IMG/VR virus record: IMGVR_UViG_3300031227_004812
Span: 1-26,093 of that record
Length of the DNA: 26,093 bases
DNA from: a virus
Direction: 5' to 3' (one strand)
Shown here: one piece after another, positions 13,605 through 23,017 of the stretch
How the letters are laid out: every line of letters starts with the position of its first letter
Numbering within the stretch: position 1 is the stretch's first letter
Notes under the pieces: generated by a model
Told to the model about the DNA's origin: nothing
Seen by the model: the letters and a program-made list of their open reading frames with translations, nothing else
Databases searched by the model: none
Translations under genes and position numbers: made by a program

Positions 13605-13636
13605 ATCTAATCCCTTATTATATAGGGGATTAGGAT
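13605..13636 (+). terminator. Strong hairpin after the head genes
   Basis: CTAATCCC (13607-13614) pairs with GGGATTAG (13626-13633), and the stem extends by ATC/GAT with one bulged G. The sequence after the stem is TATATAAATAAC rather than a T-run, so full termination is doubtful. It may instead protect the 3' end of the capsid message or reduce downstream expression. It separates the head genes from the fibre genes. Confidence 0.5.
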
Positions 13637-13656
13637 ATATAAATAACAAAAAAATC

Positions 13657-13785
13657 ATGTTAGACAGAATCAAAGAAGTACTAAAAGCTGGTAAAGATTT
13701 AGACCAGATACAATTGTCTTATCTAATTCTAAGGGAATTGGAAACACTTAATAAAAAAAAGAAAGATAGAATAACTGATAAATAA
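13657..13785 (+). CDS. Small protein coupled to the next gene
   Basis: A 42-residue frame, MLDRIKEVLKAGKDLDQIQL, then SYLILRELETLNKKKKDRITDK, predicted as two amphipathic helices with a lysine cluster. Its TAA stop shares the final A with the ATG of the next gene (TAATG), the classic arrangement for translational coupling. This, the A-rich leader and normal codons make it a probable real gene although it is very short. Function unknown. Confidence 0.6.
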   Translation: MLDRIKEVLKAGKDLDQIQLSYLILRELETLNKKKKDRITDK

Positions 13786-14717
13786 TGCCAGGAGATTTTA
13801 AGGTTGAACCGGGAGGCACTTTTATTGCCAGAGTTCAGATTAAAGATAAAGATGCCACTGGTTTATTTCCACAAACTAAGATATACGATGAAGATGATGC
13901 AGTTGTAAAAACTGTAAATCTTAATCATGTAGCAAATGGTCTGTACACTAATACAGTAGCAATGGATGTTAAAAGTGGAAAGTATTATACTCAGACACTC
14001 ATATATAAGACTTCTGCTCGTACTACATTATCTGGTTTTATTGCACCTGATTCAGATAGTATTGATGTTAATCATCATATATTTAGACCACAGTTTGGTG
14101 CTGGTGGTGGGACAGAAGTTGTAATAAAGGAGTTCACTGAAGAAGAATTAGAAAAAATAATAACTGGTGTATCTAATATAATTCTTCCAGAATTAAAAAA
14201 GAAATCTGAATTTAATTATAAAAAAGATATTGTTAGTATTGATGATACTAAAATATTAACAAATCAAAATTTATTCTTTAGATCATTTGATAATATTTTA
14301 AATAAAATACCAAAGGCATTTGACGAGAAAAGAATTATTAGTTTTATATCTAAAATATTTAAAAAACAATCAAAGGATATTTCAGCAAATATTAGTTTAG
14401 TCTCAACCTCTATAAATGGATTAAATTCTAACTTAGACAGAATGACAGAATTTAAGAATGAACTTGATAAGATAGAAAAGTTAATAACAATAATATCTAC
14501 AGCTAATATAGAATTAGAAAAAGTTACTCAAATTAAAAAATTATTTGATGAGATTAATAGTAAATTGATAGATAAAGATAAACTTGATGATCAAAGAATA
14601 AGACATTTAGAAAAATTAATAAAAATAGGATTTAGACAAATAGCAGAACAGACAAATAATGAAGATTTAAAAGTAGGTATAGGTGCTTTATTAAATAATA
14701 GTTTTAGTGATGCGTAA
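13785..14717 (+). CDS. Fibre-associated protein: beta domain plus coiled coil
   Basis: A 310-residue protein in two parts. Residues 1-100 look like an immunoglobulin-like or bacterial surface beta domain (FKVEPGGTFIARVQIKDKDA, YTQTLIYKTSARTTLSGFI). After a Gly-rich linker (GAGGG) comes about 190 residues of helical, lysine-rich coiled coil (ELDKIEKLITIISTANIELE and following). No signal peptide. It is translationally coupled to the small gene upstream and overlaps the first fibre gene by eight bases. A fibre-base, spike-assembly or tail accessory role fits the place but is an inference. Confidence 0.6.
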   Translation: MPGDFKVEPGGTFIARVQIKDKDATGLFPQTKIYDEDDAVVKTVNLNHVANGLYTNTVAMDVKSGKYYTQTLIYKTSARTTLSGFIAPDSDSIDVNHHIFRPQFGAGGGTEVVIKEFTEEELEKIITGVSNIILPELKKKSEFNYKKDIVSIDDTKILTNQNLFFRSFDNILNKIPKAFDEKRIISFISKIFKKQSKDISANISLVSTSINGLNSNLDRMTEFKNELDKIEKLITIISTANIELEKVTQIKKLFDEINSKLIDKDKLDDQRIRHLEKLIKIGFRQIAEQTNNEDLKVGIGALLNNSFSDA

Positions 14718-17700
14718 ATTACTGACAATATTAATCATACTATTTATTGGCATAGCTGGTTTTTCTAGTTATGTTTTTGCTGATAATGCAGATATTATAT
14801 TATGGAAATTAAATTATAATACTGAAGAAATTCATTTGAATACTGATGCCGATGGCTTACTTATAAGCAATAGTAATACTGCTAAATTAAGTGATGCTTT
14901 TATCGAGGGTCAAACTTCAACTACACCTAGTATGTATCTTAATAATGGATTACATGCTTCTGGTACTTCACAATTTGAAGATATATTAGTAAATAATGGA
15001 ATAAACACTAACTCCCTAACTACCACAGACACCCTATATGTTGGTACTGATTTAACAGTAAATCGTGATTTACAGGTTAATGGTAATGCTTGGATAAATG
15101 GTTATGCTTCAACTACTAGACTTCAAGTTGGTGCTTCCGCTCCAGCAGGTTTTAGTGGTACTGGTGATATATGGGCTAGTGATTCTATAAAAGCAGATGG
15201 TGGTTTATTCTCAGAGGCTAAGCCTTATGGTGCTAGTGTAGAAGCATTGAATAATAATCATGTTACAATTTCAAATAATATACTTAATGGCGATGCAACT
15301 TTAACCGCTTCTACTCAAATAATTTATGATAGTCACGCTAGTTTTGGTACACCAACATCTACCTATGAAGGAGCTTTTATTAGGGTGGTAAGTTCTGCAC
15401 CTAGTTTTGCTGGTGCTGTTGGTGAGATTACAAATGTTGTAAATAATGAACAAGTGGTTGTTAGTTTTGGTACTGCTGGTAATGATGAAATAGTTGATGC
15501 TACTGATATGAGTTATGTAGTTTATGAAGCTCCTGTATTCTTTGCTGGTGATAATGGATATATTAATGCTACTTTAGGAGATGGTGCTGAATCTGGTTTT
15601 TATATAAATGTTCCAGATGGTAGGTCTTTTTCTGCTGTTACTTTAGATGATGTAGCAGGTGCAGACCAACACCAAGCTCTAACAGTAAATGTTGATTCAC
15701 AGGGATATGATGGTATAGTTGCTCTTAATTTATTCATGCAAAATGCTTCATCAACCAATCCATCAGACGGAGTATTAGAAGTAATGGCAAGCTTTGAGGG
15801 TAATGCAAATAATTATCTTAATAGTTCTTTAAGGTTCATGGATTTTAATTTGATTGGAACTGGCACAGATAATGATGTAGATATAATGCACATAAATAAT
15901 TTTCCTCTTACAAGTCATATAATTCATTCAGGCAATCCAAACGATTTAGAAAGAGCTTATTATGATAATGGTGATGGAACAACTATTGATTCAACAACTG
16001 CTTTTAATTCGACAGGAATAAATATAACTTTATTTGAAAATGATAATTCGATTATATACATAGCAGGAGCAACAGACACAGAATTTACAAACATAGCTTT
16101 TGATATTTCAACTGAGAGCCAAAGAAATATAAAAGCTGAATATTATTATTGTGATGGCGATGACAGTTGGAAAGTCTTAACTGGTGTAAAAGACACAACA
16201 GATGGTTTTAAAGTATCAGGTTCTATAAACTTTATGAATCCAGTTGATAGAGGACAATGTAATGAAGAAATAGATAGCACAGCTTTTGCAGATACAGACG
16301 CTAGAAGTTATATAGCCATTAAAAGAACACGAAGCAATAATTGGACTGGACAAAAACCTATAGAAAATTTAGTTAGTATCTCAGGTGGTGGTTCTTATTT
16401 ATACATGGACAGCTACGGATTAAAACCAGTAGGAAGTGCAGGCGCTCCTTATACTTGTGATGCTTCGGTTGCTGGTATGACTTACTACGATAGTACATCT
16501 GTGGCTTTGTTATGGTGTACTGGTACTGCTTGGACAGAATTTGCTGAAACTGCTGATATTACAGTTCATAATAATTTAAGTGGTATCCAAGGTGGAGCTT
16601 CTGCTGAATACTACCATTTAGATTCTGCTGATTATACCGAGCTAACTGATTTCATAGCGATAGCAACTCTTACTTCTACTGGTGGTATGACATTAAATAG
16701 TGCTACAACAACTGATTCACTAACGGTGGGTGGAAAGTTTAATTTTAATAGTGAAGATTTCACTGACCTTACAGGCACTAACTTAGAAAATGACGGAGGA
16801 AGACTTGATGTTATTGATAGTCCGACTTTTACTGGTAAATTAACAACTAATAGCGACCTACAAGTTGATGGAAATGCAACTACTACTGGCTCACTCTATG
16901 TCGGTGGTGATTTAACTGTCGCTGGTGATACTACTGTGGTTGATATTGTAGTCGTAAACACTACATCAACTGGAAGTATTTATGTAACAAACGACTTAGG
17001 ATTGAATAGTGAATATATTTCTCAATGGAGTGATTTATCTACCTATCTTAATTTATCAGACTACTTAACTTTATCTGATTGGTATGCAACTACAACAGAC
17101 CAACTAACAGAGGGAATTACTAATTTATACTGGACTCAAACTAGATGGGATGACGCTTATAATTCAACTACTACATTAAATGGATTTACAGATAATTCAA
17201 CTAATTGGGATACAGCTTACGGATGGGGTGATTGGAGTGGTCAAGGTTTTATAACTGGTAATGTATTTGACCAATGGCTTGATACTACATCAACACCTCA
17301 ATTTCATTCTGTTACTACAACTGATTCACTTTATGTTGGTGGAAAATTAAATATTGATACTGGAATTACAGATGTATTAAAGGCTACCGCTGGTGTTGTT
17401 AGTGAAGTTGGAAGTCCTGTTAAAAACTATACACTTCTATGGAATGGCACAGCTCCAGTTTGGGCTGCTCAAGGAACTTCATTTACCTTTTCAGTAGCTA
17501 CCTTTACTGATAATGCAACTGCTTCTCAAGAAATAGGAACTGGAGATTCTATCGCTATTGGTGGTATATCATTTAGTGCTACCTATAATAATGGTCCTGC
17601 TACATCAGGAAGTGTTCAAATACAAAGTGGAACAACTGCTTGGGCTTCTGCTCTTGAATTAACAGGTGGTAGTTATCTTGGTCCGACTACAAATACAGAA

Positions 17701-18114
17701 GCTGTAACTTATCCAGCTGCACCAGGGGCTACTGTAAGATTTAGATTAACATCAGGTGATGGTGTAGATTCTGATACTTCAGATACTACTATCGTTTATA
17801 ATAATAATAGATTTTGGGGAATTACTACTAAAACAGATACTTTTACTGAAGCAGATGTAGAGGGATTAGCAGGTAGTGAGCTTTCAAATTCAAAGGATAA
17901 GACATTTAGTAATACAACTGGAGTAGGTGAATATATATTATGGGCTTCAAGAGTAGCACTAGGAACTGTTAGCTTTAGTGTTGATGGATTCTCTGGTGGT
18001 TTTCAAGCACCTGAAACAGTATCAATAACAAATGCTTCTGGATTTACAGAAGACTATTATGTATATAGAAGCACTAATAGTAATCTCGGAACAATAACAG
18101 TAATAGCAGATTAA
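14710..18114 (+). CDS. Large fibre protein 1 with signal peptide
   Basis: A 1134-residue protein (a GTG directly before this ATG is an alternative start). Residues 1-24 (MRKLLTILIILFIGIAGFSS, then YVFA) are a textbook Sec signal with an A-x-A-like site before DNAD. The body has repeated fibre modules: TTDSLYVGGKLN, VIDSPTFTGKLTTNSDLQVD, NATTTGSLYVGG, and WDTAYGWGDWSGQGF as in phage side fibres. The last 200 residues form beta domains (SFTFSVATFTDNATAS; WGITTKTDTFTEADVEGLAG) similar in character to fibre tips. No S74 domain. The start overlaps the previous stop. It is likely a receptor-binding or surface-displayed fibre, and paralogous with the next gene. Confidence 0.7.
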   Translation: MRKLLTILIILFIGIAGFSSYVFADNADIILWKLNYNTEEIHLNTDADGLLISNSNTAKLSDAFIEGQTSTTPSMYLNNGLHASGTSQFEDILVNNGINTNSLTTTDTLYVGTDLTVNRDLQVNGNAWINGYASTTRLQVGASAPAGFSGTGDIWASDSIKADGGLFSEAKPYGASVEALNNNHVTISNNILNGDATLTASTQIIYDSHASFGTPTSTYEGAFIRVVSSAPSFAGAVGEITNVVNNEQVVVSFGTAGNDEIVDATDMSYVVYEAPVFFAGDNGYINATLGDGAESGFYINVPDGRSFSAVTLDDVAGADQHQALTVNVDSQGYDGIVALNLFMQNASSTNPSDGVLEVMASFEGNANNYLNSSLRFMDFNLIGTGTDNDVDIMHINNFPLTSHIIHSGNPNDLERAYYDNGDGTTIDSTTAFNSTGINITLFENDNSIIYIAGATDTEFTNIAFDISTESQRNIKAEYYYCDGDDSWKVLTGVKDTTDGFKVSGSINFMNPVDRGQCNEEIDSTAFADTDARSYIAIKRTRSNNWTGQKPIENLVSISGGGSYLYMDSYGLKPVGSAGAPYTCDASVAGMTYYDSTSVALLWCTGTAWTEFAETADITVHNNLSGIQGGASAEYYHLDSADYTELTDFIAIATLTSTGGMTLNSATTTDSLTVGGKFNFNSEDFTDLTGTNLENDGGRLDVIDSPTFTGKLTTNSDLQVDGNATTTGSLYVGGDLTVAGDTTVVDIVVVNTTSTGSIYVTNDLGLNSEYISQWSDLSTYLNLSDYLTLSDWYATTTDQLTEGITNLYWTQTRWDDAYNSTTTLNGFTDNSTNWDTAYGWGDWSGQGFITGNVFDQWLDTTSTPQFHSVTTTDSLYVGGKLNIDTGITDVLKATAGVVSEVGSPVKNYTLLWNGTAPVWAAQGTSFTFSVATFTDNATASQEIGTGDSIAIGGISFSATYNNGPATSGSVQIQSGTTAWASALELTGGSYLGPTTNTEAVTYPAAPGATVRFRLTSGDGVDSDTSDTTIVYNNNRFWGITTKTDTFTEADVEGLAGSELSNSKDKTFSNTTGVGEYILWASRVALGTVSFSVDGFSGGFQAPETVSITNASGFTEDYYVYRSTNSNLGTITVIAD

Positions 18115-18116
18115 CT

Positions 18117-21100
18117 ATGAAAAACTTTATAAAAGGATTTTTATCATCATTTGTAATAACTCTAGGACTTTCATTGTCTATAGGGGTTTTTGCTGGTGTT
18201 GGTGATATAAACCTTATTTCTAAAATAGCTCCATATAATGATGGTTTTACTGGTATGGTAGATGCTGAACAAGTAATAGCAGGAACATTCCCTGGTTCTT
18301 TTATATTTGATACTGATTTATCTGTTGTTGGAACAGCTTCTACTTCTCAACTTTGTTTTAATGATGCTACTTGTATGACTACTGCTCCAGCTGGAAGTGG
18401 TTGGGCTTGGTCTACATCTTCAGAAGCATATTACTGGGGTGTTAATTTTCCATTAGAATTTGCTAGTTCATATAATGCCACTACTACTCTAAATGGTCTT
18501 ACTATATCTAATTACTTAGCAACAGCTAATTTCTCTACTTACTTTGATACAGATTACAATGCTACCACAACTCTAAATGGCTTTACCCCGGCTAGTTATT
18601 TACTATCAGCTACAGCCGCTACTACTTATCTCGGTTTAACCGATTGGTATTCGACTACTACTTGGAGTGGCAATCTTACAGTTGACGGATTTGCTTCATC
18701 AACTGCTCTATGGACATCAGGTAATTCTCATGTTGGTGGTGATCTTACGGTAGATGGCAATGTCACGGGTAGCAACTTAGCTATTTCTAACTGGAACACA
18801 GCTTATGGTTGGGGTAATCACGCTAGTGCTGGTTATTATGCTTCTGCAGACTTTAATACTGATTGGAATAGTACTTACAATGCTACTACTACCCTAAATG
18901 GTCTTACTATATCTAATTACTTAGCAACTGCTGATTTCGATACTACAGCTAACACATGGGCTAATGCCTCAAGTACAATAGGGTCTAAAAGTTATAATGA
19001 TTTGGAAGGTAGTCCATCAGACAGAATAACTGATGGCACTAATCTAAGCTGGGCTGGTGATACTCTAAATGTCATAGACAGTCCGACATTCGCTGGTACA
19101 GTTACAGTTAATACCGATTTACAAGTAGATGGTAATGCTACTACTACTGGAGATTTAGTTGTAGAGGGTAATACTTCTTTAGCTACCACTACTATGGACT
19201 GGACTAATTCTCAATTCTATTTTGAAAACTATAGTGTTGATATGGAAGGAACTATTATTAATTTTCCACAGGTAAGACCAATAACAGCAGTAGATTTAGG
19301 TGGAGTAAATATTGGAATTTGGAAAGGTGCTTTAATGATTATGGAAGGTGAACCGAATGAAGATTTTGAAATTTCAGGTAATCCAATGATTGGTTTTGCA
19401 GAAGCTAATTTAGAAACTGAAGCTACAATTACATTTAACACAACTACTCAGGAATTAACTTATGATGCTAAAGGTGGGCATATTTTTGATAATGCAATTA
19501 CTATTAATGAAGATAATTTGTTAGTTAATGGCAATTCTACAACTACTGGTAATACTTATCTTGGAACAACAGTAGGATTGAGTGGGGAATACATTGATAC
19601 TTGGTCTGATTTATCTGCTTATGTTAGTAGTGGAGGGAGCTGGGCTACAACCTCTGAACGATACTTCTGGAATAATACATCTACTTGGGCTTATTATGAC
19701 ACTAATTGGGATAGAAATTACAACGCCACTACTACTTTAAATGGTTTAACTATATCTGATTATCTAGCGATAGCTAATTTTTCTACTTATTTCGATACTG
19801 ATTACAACGCTACTACTACCTTAAATGGCTTTACTGATAATTCTACTAACTGGGATGGTGCTTTGGCTAAAGCTGACTACTATGCTACTACAACTTGGGC
19901 AGGTGGTAATAATGATTTAGTTGTTACTGGTAATGCTACCAATACAGGTATTTCATTTTTAGGAGATACTACTAACGGTTATCGTATAGGTAAAAAGAAT
20001 CTTGGAGGAATGGGTGAAGTGAAAACTATAACTCCATATAACCTTAATTCAAATACAGGGATATTTGAAGGTAAATTATATTTTATTGATAGTCTTTTTT
20101 TTAACGGAAGTGAAACTGATTTACCAAGTATCAGTTTTGCAGATAGAAAAAACTTTGTTAAAGATGTAAGAATTACTTATACCACTACTACTGATGTATT
20201 AAGTTTTACTGAAGCTGAGGAATATACTTTTGATGATGCTTTACTTGTTACTGGTTTTGCTTCGACTACTCTTGGTCTTTATACTCAAGGTAATTTAGAA
20301 GTTGAAGGTAATGCTACAACTACTGGTGATTTATATGTAGAGGGTAATACTTATTTACTTGGTCCAGATGTGTATCTAAGAAATGATGGCAATCCAAATT
20401 TCCATCTTCAAAATAGTGATGCTTCAAAACAGACAGGTTTTCTTTTTAATTTAGCAACCGAAGTTCTTGAATTTAGTGGTGCTTCTGGTGGTTATAGTTT
20501 TGATGCCGATACAGTCTTTAATGGTTGGGCTACATCTACAAATGGATTTTTTACTCAAGGTAATGGACATTTTGGTGGTAATTTAACAATAGATAATAGT
20601 GCTACTACTACTAATGATAGTTATATAGGTGATAAATTAAAAATAGGCGGAACTCAACAATACGATATTTATGAAGATGGTGCTGTATTATATGTTCAAG
20701 GACAAAGTTCTGGTTCTGGTAGTATTATGGGATTTACCTCAAAAGATTCTGATGGAACTGATTTAGTAGCTTTTGGTGTTTTTGGTGAAAATGATTTTGC
20801 TGGTAATAATCATCTTCTTGTATTTGGTTGGGACAATACTGAAGATAGATATAATATTGAAACTCAAGATAATGGCACTGGAGTTGCTAAAAATTTATAT
20901 ATAGAAGCTGATGATGTCGGAGCAAGTTTAGAATTGAAAGTTGATAATACTATTGCTATGGGTGGTAATTTAACTATTACTGGAAACGCTACAACAACAG
21001 GTCAAGGTATAATGGGATTTGGTTCTAAGATAGGAGATAATCCTAGTGGTCGTTATTTATCTTTCGAAGAATTAAGCGTTGGTGCATTAGGAACAGTATC

Positions 21101-22697
21101 AGTTATTAATCCAGAGGGTTCAAGTGGAGGTGCTATTGAAGATGGAATGATGGGTATATATAGTGGATTAAATCTTATAGAAAATGATGATAATAATGAT
21201 AGCGACCCAGGTATTAATTTTGTAGCTAGAGATGTAGCTTCTACATTTAATTTAGCTTCAATATCTTATGCCACTACTTCTGCATATATGAATTTTGAGA
21301 GTGCTGATAGATATGTCTTTGATGGTCAAACCCACATAGAAGGAGATTTAAAGATTGTAAATGATGATGATGCTATTGTATATTTCCAAAATGATGATGA
21401 TACTGCAAATTCTCAAATCTTTTTTGATGTATCTGATGACCATCTAGATTTCCAAAATGCTAGTGAATATAGTTTTGATAGTGATACTATAATAGATGGT
21501 TATGCCTCTACCACAGGAGGTCTTTATACACAAGGTGATGGACATTACGGAGGAGGTTTAACTGTTGATAGTAGAGTTGGATTGGGAACAGAAACACCAG
21601 ACGGAACATTACATGTACACACAGGAAGTGCAGGAGTAGTAAGCCCATTAGCAGCATACGACGACATAACAATAGAAAACTCGACACAAGCAGGAATAAC
21701 TATTTTATCACCAGATAACGCATATAGAGGAATCATGTTTGGTGGACCTGATGATGCAGATGGCGGAAGAATTTATTATGGTGGTTCAAATGTGGCAGAC
21801 ATAGACGAAAGAGACTCTTTGCAATTTTTTACAAATGGAACAAGAAAAGTAACAATAGACACAAATGGAAAAGTTGGAATAGGAACTAAGAGTCCAGGTA
21901 CTTCTCTCGTTGTTAACTCAGCTTCTGGAACAGGAATAACAATTGAAACATCAAGAACAATAAATGATAATACAAATATGGGATTAATGGGAATTTTAGC
22001 ATCAGCACAAGATGCAGGATATACACAATTAGCAGATATTCGTTTTGTGACTGATGGCTCAACGATAAACAAACGTGGAGGTTCAATAGAATTTTTTACT
22101 CAAGCAGATAATGACGCAAATAATAGGTTAAAAAGAATGACTATTGCTAATGATGGAAAAGTTCTAATGCCATATGTTTATGGAGATACAGTCGGAGCAA
22201 CCAATAGAGATTTATATATTGATAATACTGGTAAATTAGGATATGTAAGTTCTGGTGAAAAGTATAAAGAAAATATTACAGACTTAGAAAAATCTGATAC
22301 CAGCTGGATTTATGATTTACAAACAAGAAAATATGACAGAAAAGATGGTTCTAATTATGGTGAGTTTGGAATGGTAGCTGAAGAAGTAGTTGAAGTTTAT
22401 CCTAAAATGGTTAGTTTCAAACGAGGAGAAAGAACAGTTACCACAACCAATGAACTTGGGGAAGAAATAACAGAGGTAGAATACTTCGAAACTGATATAC
22501 CAGAAACAGTAAATTATGGTAGCCCACATTTTATTACTGCATTATTGCAACAGGTACAAGAACTATTTGCTAAAGTACAAATGGCATTTAGTTGGAATCA
22601 AGACAATGAAGATAGAATTGAGCTATTAGAAGATGAAAATGAAGCTCTAAAGGCTCGTTTAGATAAATTAGAATTAAATAATGAACTAGCTAAATAA
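18117..22697 (+). CDS. Large fibre protein 2 with signal peptide and S74 domain
   Basis: A 1526-residue protein. Residues 1-26 form a signal peptide ending GVFA. A short C-x6-C loop (STSQLCFNDATCMTTAP) follows. The long shaft is built from repeats (NATTTLNGLTISNYLATANF, GNATTTGDLYVEGNT) and several modules ending YxFDxxxxxxGxAST. Near residue 1155 come GIGT-type modules (VGLGTETPDGTLHV, VGIGTKSPGTSLVV). The C-terminus is an S74 intramolecular chaperone: S1379-GEKY-K1384-ENI, then EFGMVAEEVVEVYPKMV, and a terminal coiled coil (about 1490-1526). In this family the Ser/Lys pair self-cleaves after the fibre trimerises. Cleavage should release about 148 residues. Confidence 0.8.
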   Translation: MKNFIKGFLSSFVITLGLSLSIGVFAGVGDINLISKIAPYNDGFTGMVDAEQVIAGTFPGSFIFDTDLSVVGTASTSQLCFNDATCMTTAPAGSGWAWSTSSEAYYWGVNFPLEFASSYNATTTLNGLTISNYLATANFSTYFDTDYNATTTLNGFTPASYLLSATAATTYLGLTDWYSTTTWSGNLTVDGFASSTALWTSGNSHVGGDLTVDGNVTGSNLAISNWNTAYGWGNHASAGYYASADFNTDWNSTYNATTTLNGLTISNYLATADFDTTANTWANASSTIGSKSYNDLEGSPSDRITDGTNLSWAGDTLNVIDSPTFAGTVTVNTDLQVDGNATTTGDLVVEGNTSLATTTMDWTNSQFYFENYSVDMEGTIINFPQVRPITAVDLGGVNIGIWKGALMIMEGEPNEDFEISGNPMIGFAEANLETEATITFNTTTQELTYDAKGGHIFDNAITINEDNLLVNGNSTTTGNTYLGTTVGLSGEYIDTWSDLSAYVSSGGSWATTSERYFWNNTSTWAYYDTNWDRNYNATTTLNGLTISDYLAIANFSTYFDTDYNATTTLNGFTDNSTNWDGALAKADYYATTTWAGGNNDLVVTGNATNTGISFLGDTTNGYRIGKKNLGGMGEVKTITPYNLNSNTGIFEGKLYFIDSLFFNGSETDLPSISFADRKNFVKDVRITYTTTTDVLSFTEAEEYTFDDALLVTGFASTTLGLYTQGNLEVEGNATTTGDLYVEGNTYLLGPDVYLRNDGNPNFHLQNSDASKQTGFLFNLATEVLEFSGASGGYSFDADTVFNGWATSTNGFFTQGNGHFGGNLTIDNSATTTNDSYIGDKLKIGGTQQYDIYEDGAVLYVQGQSSGSGSIMGFTSKDSDGTDLVAFGVFGENDFAGNNHLLVFGWDNTEDRYNIETQDNGTGVAKNLYIEADDVGASLELKVDNTIAMGGNLTITGNATTTGQGIMGFGSKIGDNPSGRYLSFEELSVGALGTVSVINPEGSSGGAIEDGMMGIYSGLNLIENDDNNDSDPGINFVARDVASTFNLASISYATTSAYMNFESADRYVFDGQTHIEGDLKIVNDDDAIVYFQNDDDTANSQIFFDVSDDHLDFQNASEYSFDSDTIIDGYASTTGGLYTQGDGHYGGGLTVDSRVGLGTETPDGTLHVHTGSAGVVSPLAAYDDITIENSTQAGITILSPDNAYRGIMFGGPDDADGGRIYYGGSNVADIDERDSLQFFTNGTRKVTIDTNGKVGIGTKSPGTSLVVNSASGTGITIETSRTINDNTNMGLMGILASAQDAGYTQLADIRFVTDGSTINKRGGSIEFFTQADNDANNRLKRMTIANDGKVLMPYVYGDTVGATNRDLYIDNTGKLGYVSSGEKYKENITDLEKSDTSWIYDLQTRKYDRKDGSNYGEFGMVAEEVVEVYPKMVSFKRGERTVTTTNELGEEITEVEYFETDIPETVNYGSPHFITALLQQVQELFAKVQMAFSWNQDNEDRIELLEDENEALKARLDKLELNNELAK
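18471..19836 (+). repeat. Imperfect direct repeats inside fibre gene 2
   Basis: A segment of about 60 bases coding NATTTLNGLTISNYLATA recurs at 18471-18530, 18876-18935 and 19719-19778. The first and second copies match almost base for base over TAAATGGTCTTACTATATCT. Half copies coding NATTTLNGF lie at 18555-18588 and 19803-19836, and a related one is in fibre gene 1 near 17160. These repeats reflect shaft modules and could allow recombination that lengthens or shortens the fibre. Confidence 0.7.
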
Positions 22698-22698
22698 T

Positions 22699-22923
22699 AT
22701 GTCGGAGGAATACAAACAACTTAAAGAGATAATGACAGATTTAAAATCTGATGTTCAGCGTGGATTTAAAGAGAATAGAGAAGACCACCAGAAGATTAAA
22801 GATAAGTATGTTACCAATGACAGATTTGAACCAGTACAAAAGATAGTTTATGGTGGAGTTGCACTTATTTTAATAGCAGTTGTTAGTACCTTAATAGCTA
22901 GTGTTGTTAGAGCTGCGATTTAG
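22699..22923 (+). CDS. Coiled-coil membrane protein, XhlA/holin-accessory type
   Basis: A 74-residue protein. Residues 1-48 are a charged helix (KQLKEIMTDLKSDVQRGFKE and following), and 49-71 form one membrane span (IVYGGVALILIAVVSTLIAS), with a short exit. This layout, soluble helix then C-terminal anchor, is that of XhlA-type proteins that work with holins in phage lysis. It starts one base after the fibre 2 stop and is followed by a hairpin/terminator element. Function inferred from layout and position. Confidence 0.6.
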   Translation: MSEEYKQLKEIMTDLKSDVQRGFKENREDHQKIKDKYVTNDRFEPVQKIVYGGVALILIAVVSTLIASVVRAAI

Positions 22924-22929
22924 CATCTT

Positions 22930-22997
22930 ACCCTTCGGGGTTTGCTTGGGCGAGTTTCGCAGGTTTAACGCCATACCATTAAAACCTGCACCTTTTT
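22930..22997 (+). terminator. UUCG hairpin and terminator-like stem with possible pseudoknot
   Basis: ACCC-TTCG-GGGT (22930-22941) is a hairpin with the very stable C(UUCG)G tetraloop. Then GCAGGTTT (22959-22966) pairs with AAACCTGC (22982-22989), and TTTTT follows at 22993-22997, as in an intrinsic terminator. The loop sequence CGCC (22969-22972) can pair with GGCG just upstream (22949-22952), adding a pseudoknot. The stem AGGTTTAA/TTAAAACCT with its bulged A is shared with the RNA at 1300-1320. This 94-base gap holds no gene. Confidence 0.6.
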
Positions 22998-23017
22998 ACT
23001 AATATTAGTTTAAATAT

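Noticed and set aside
18471-21540. CRISPR-like or satellite repeat array
   Set aside because: The repeats are in frame inside a fibre gene, irregularly spaced and explained by protein shaft modules.
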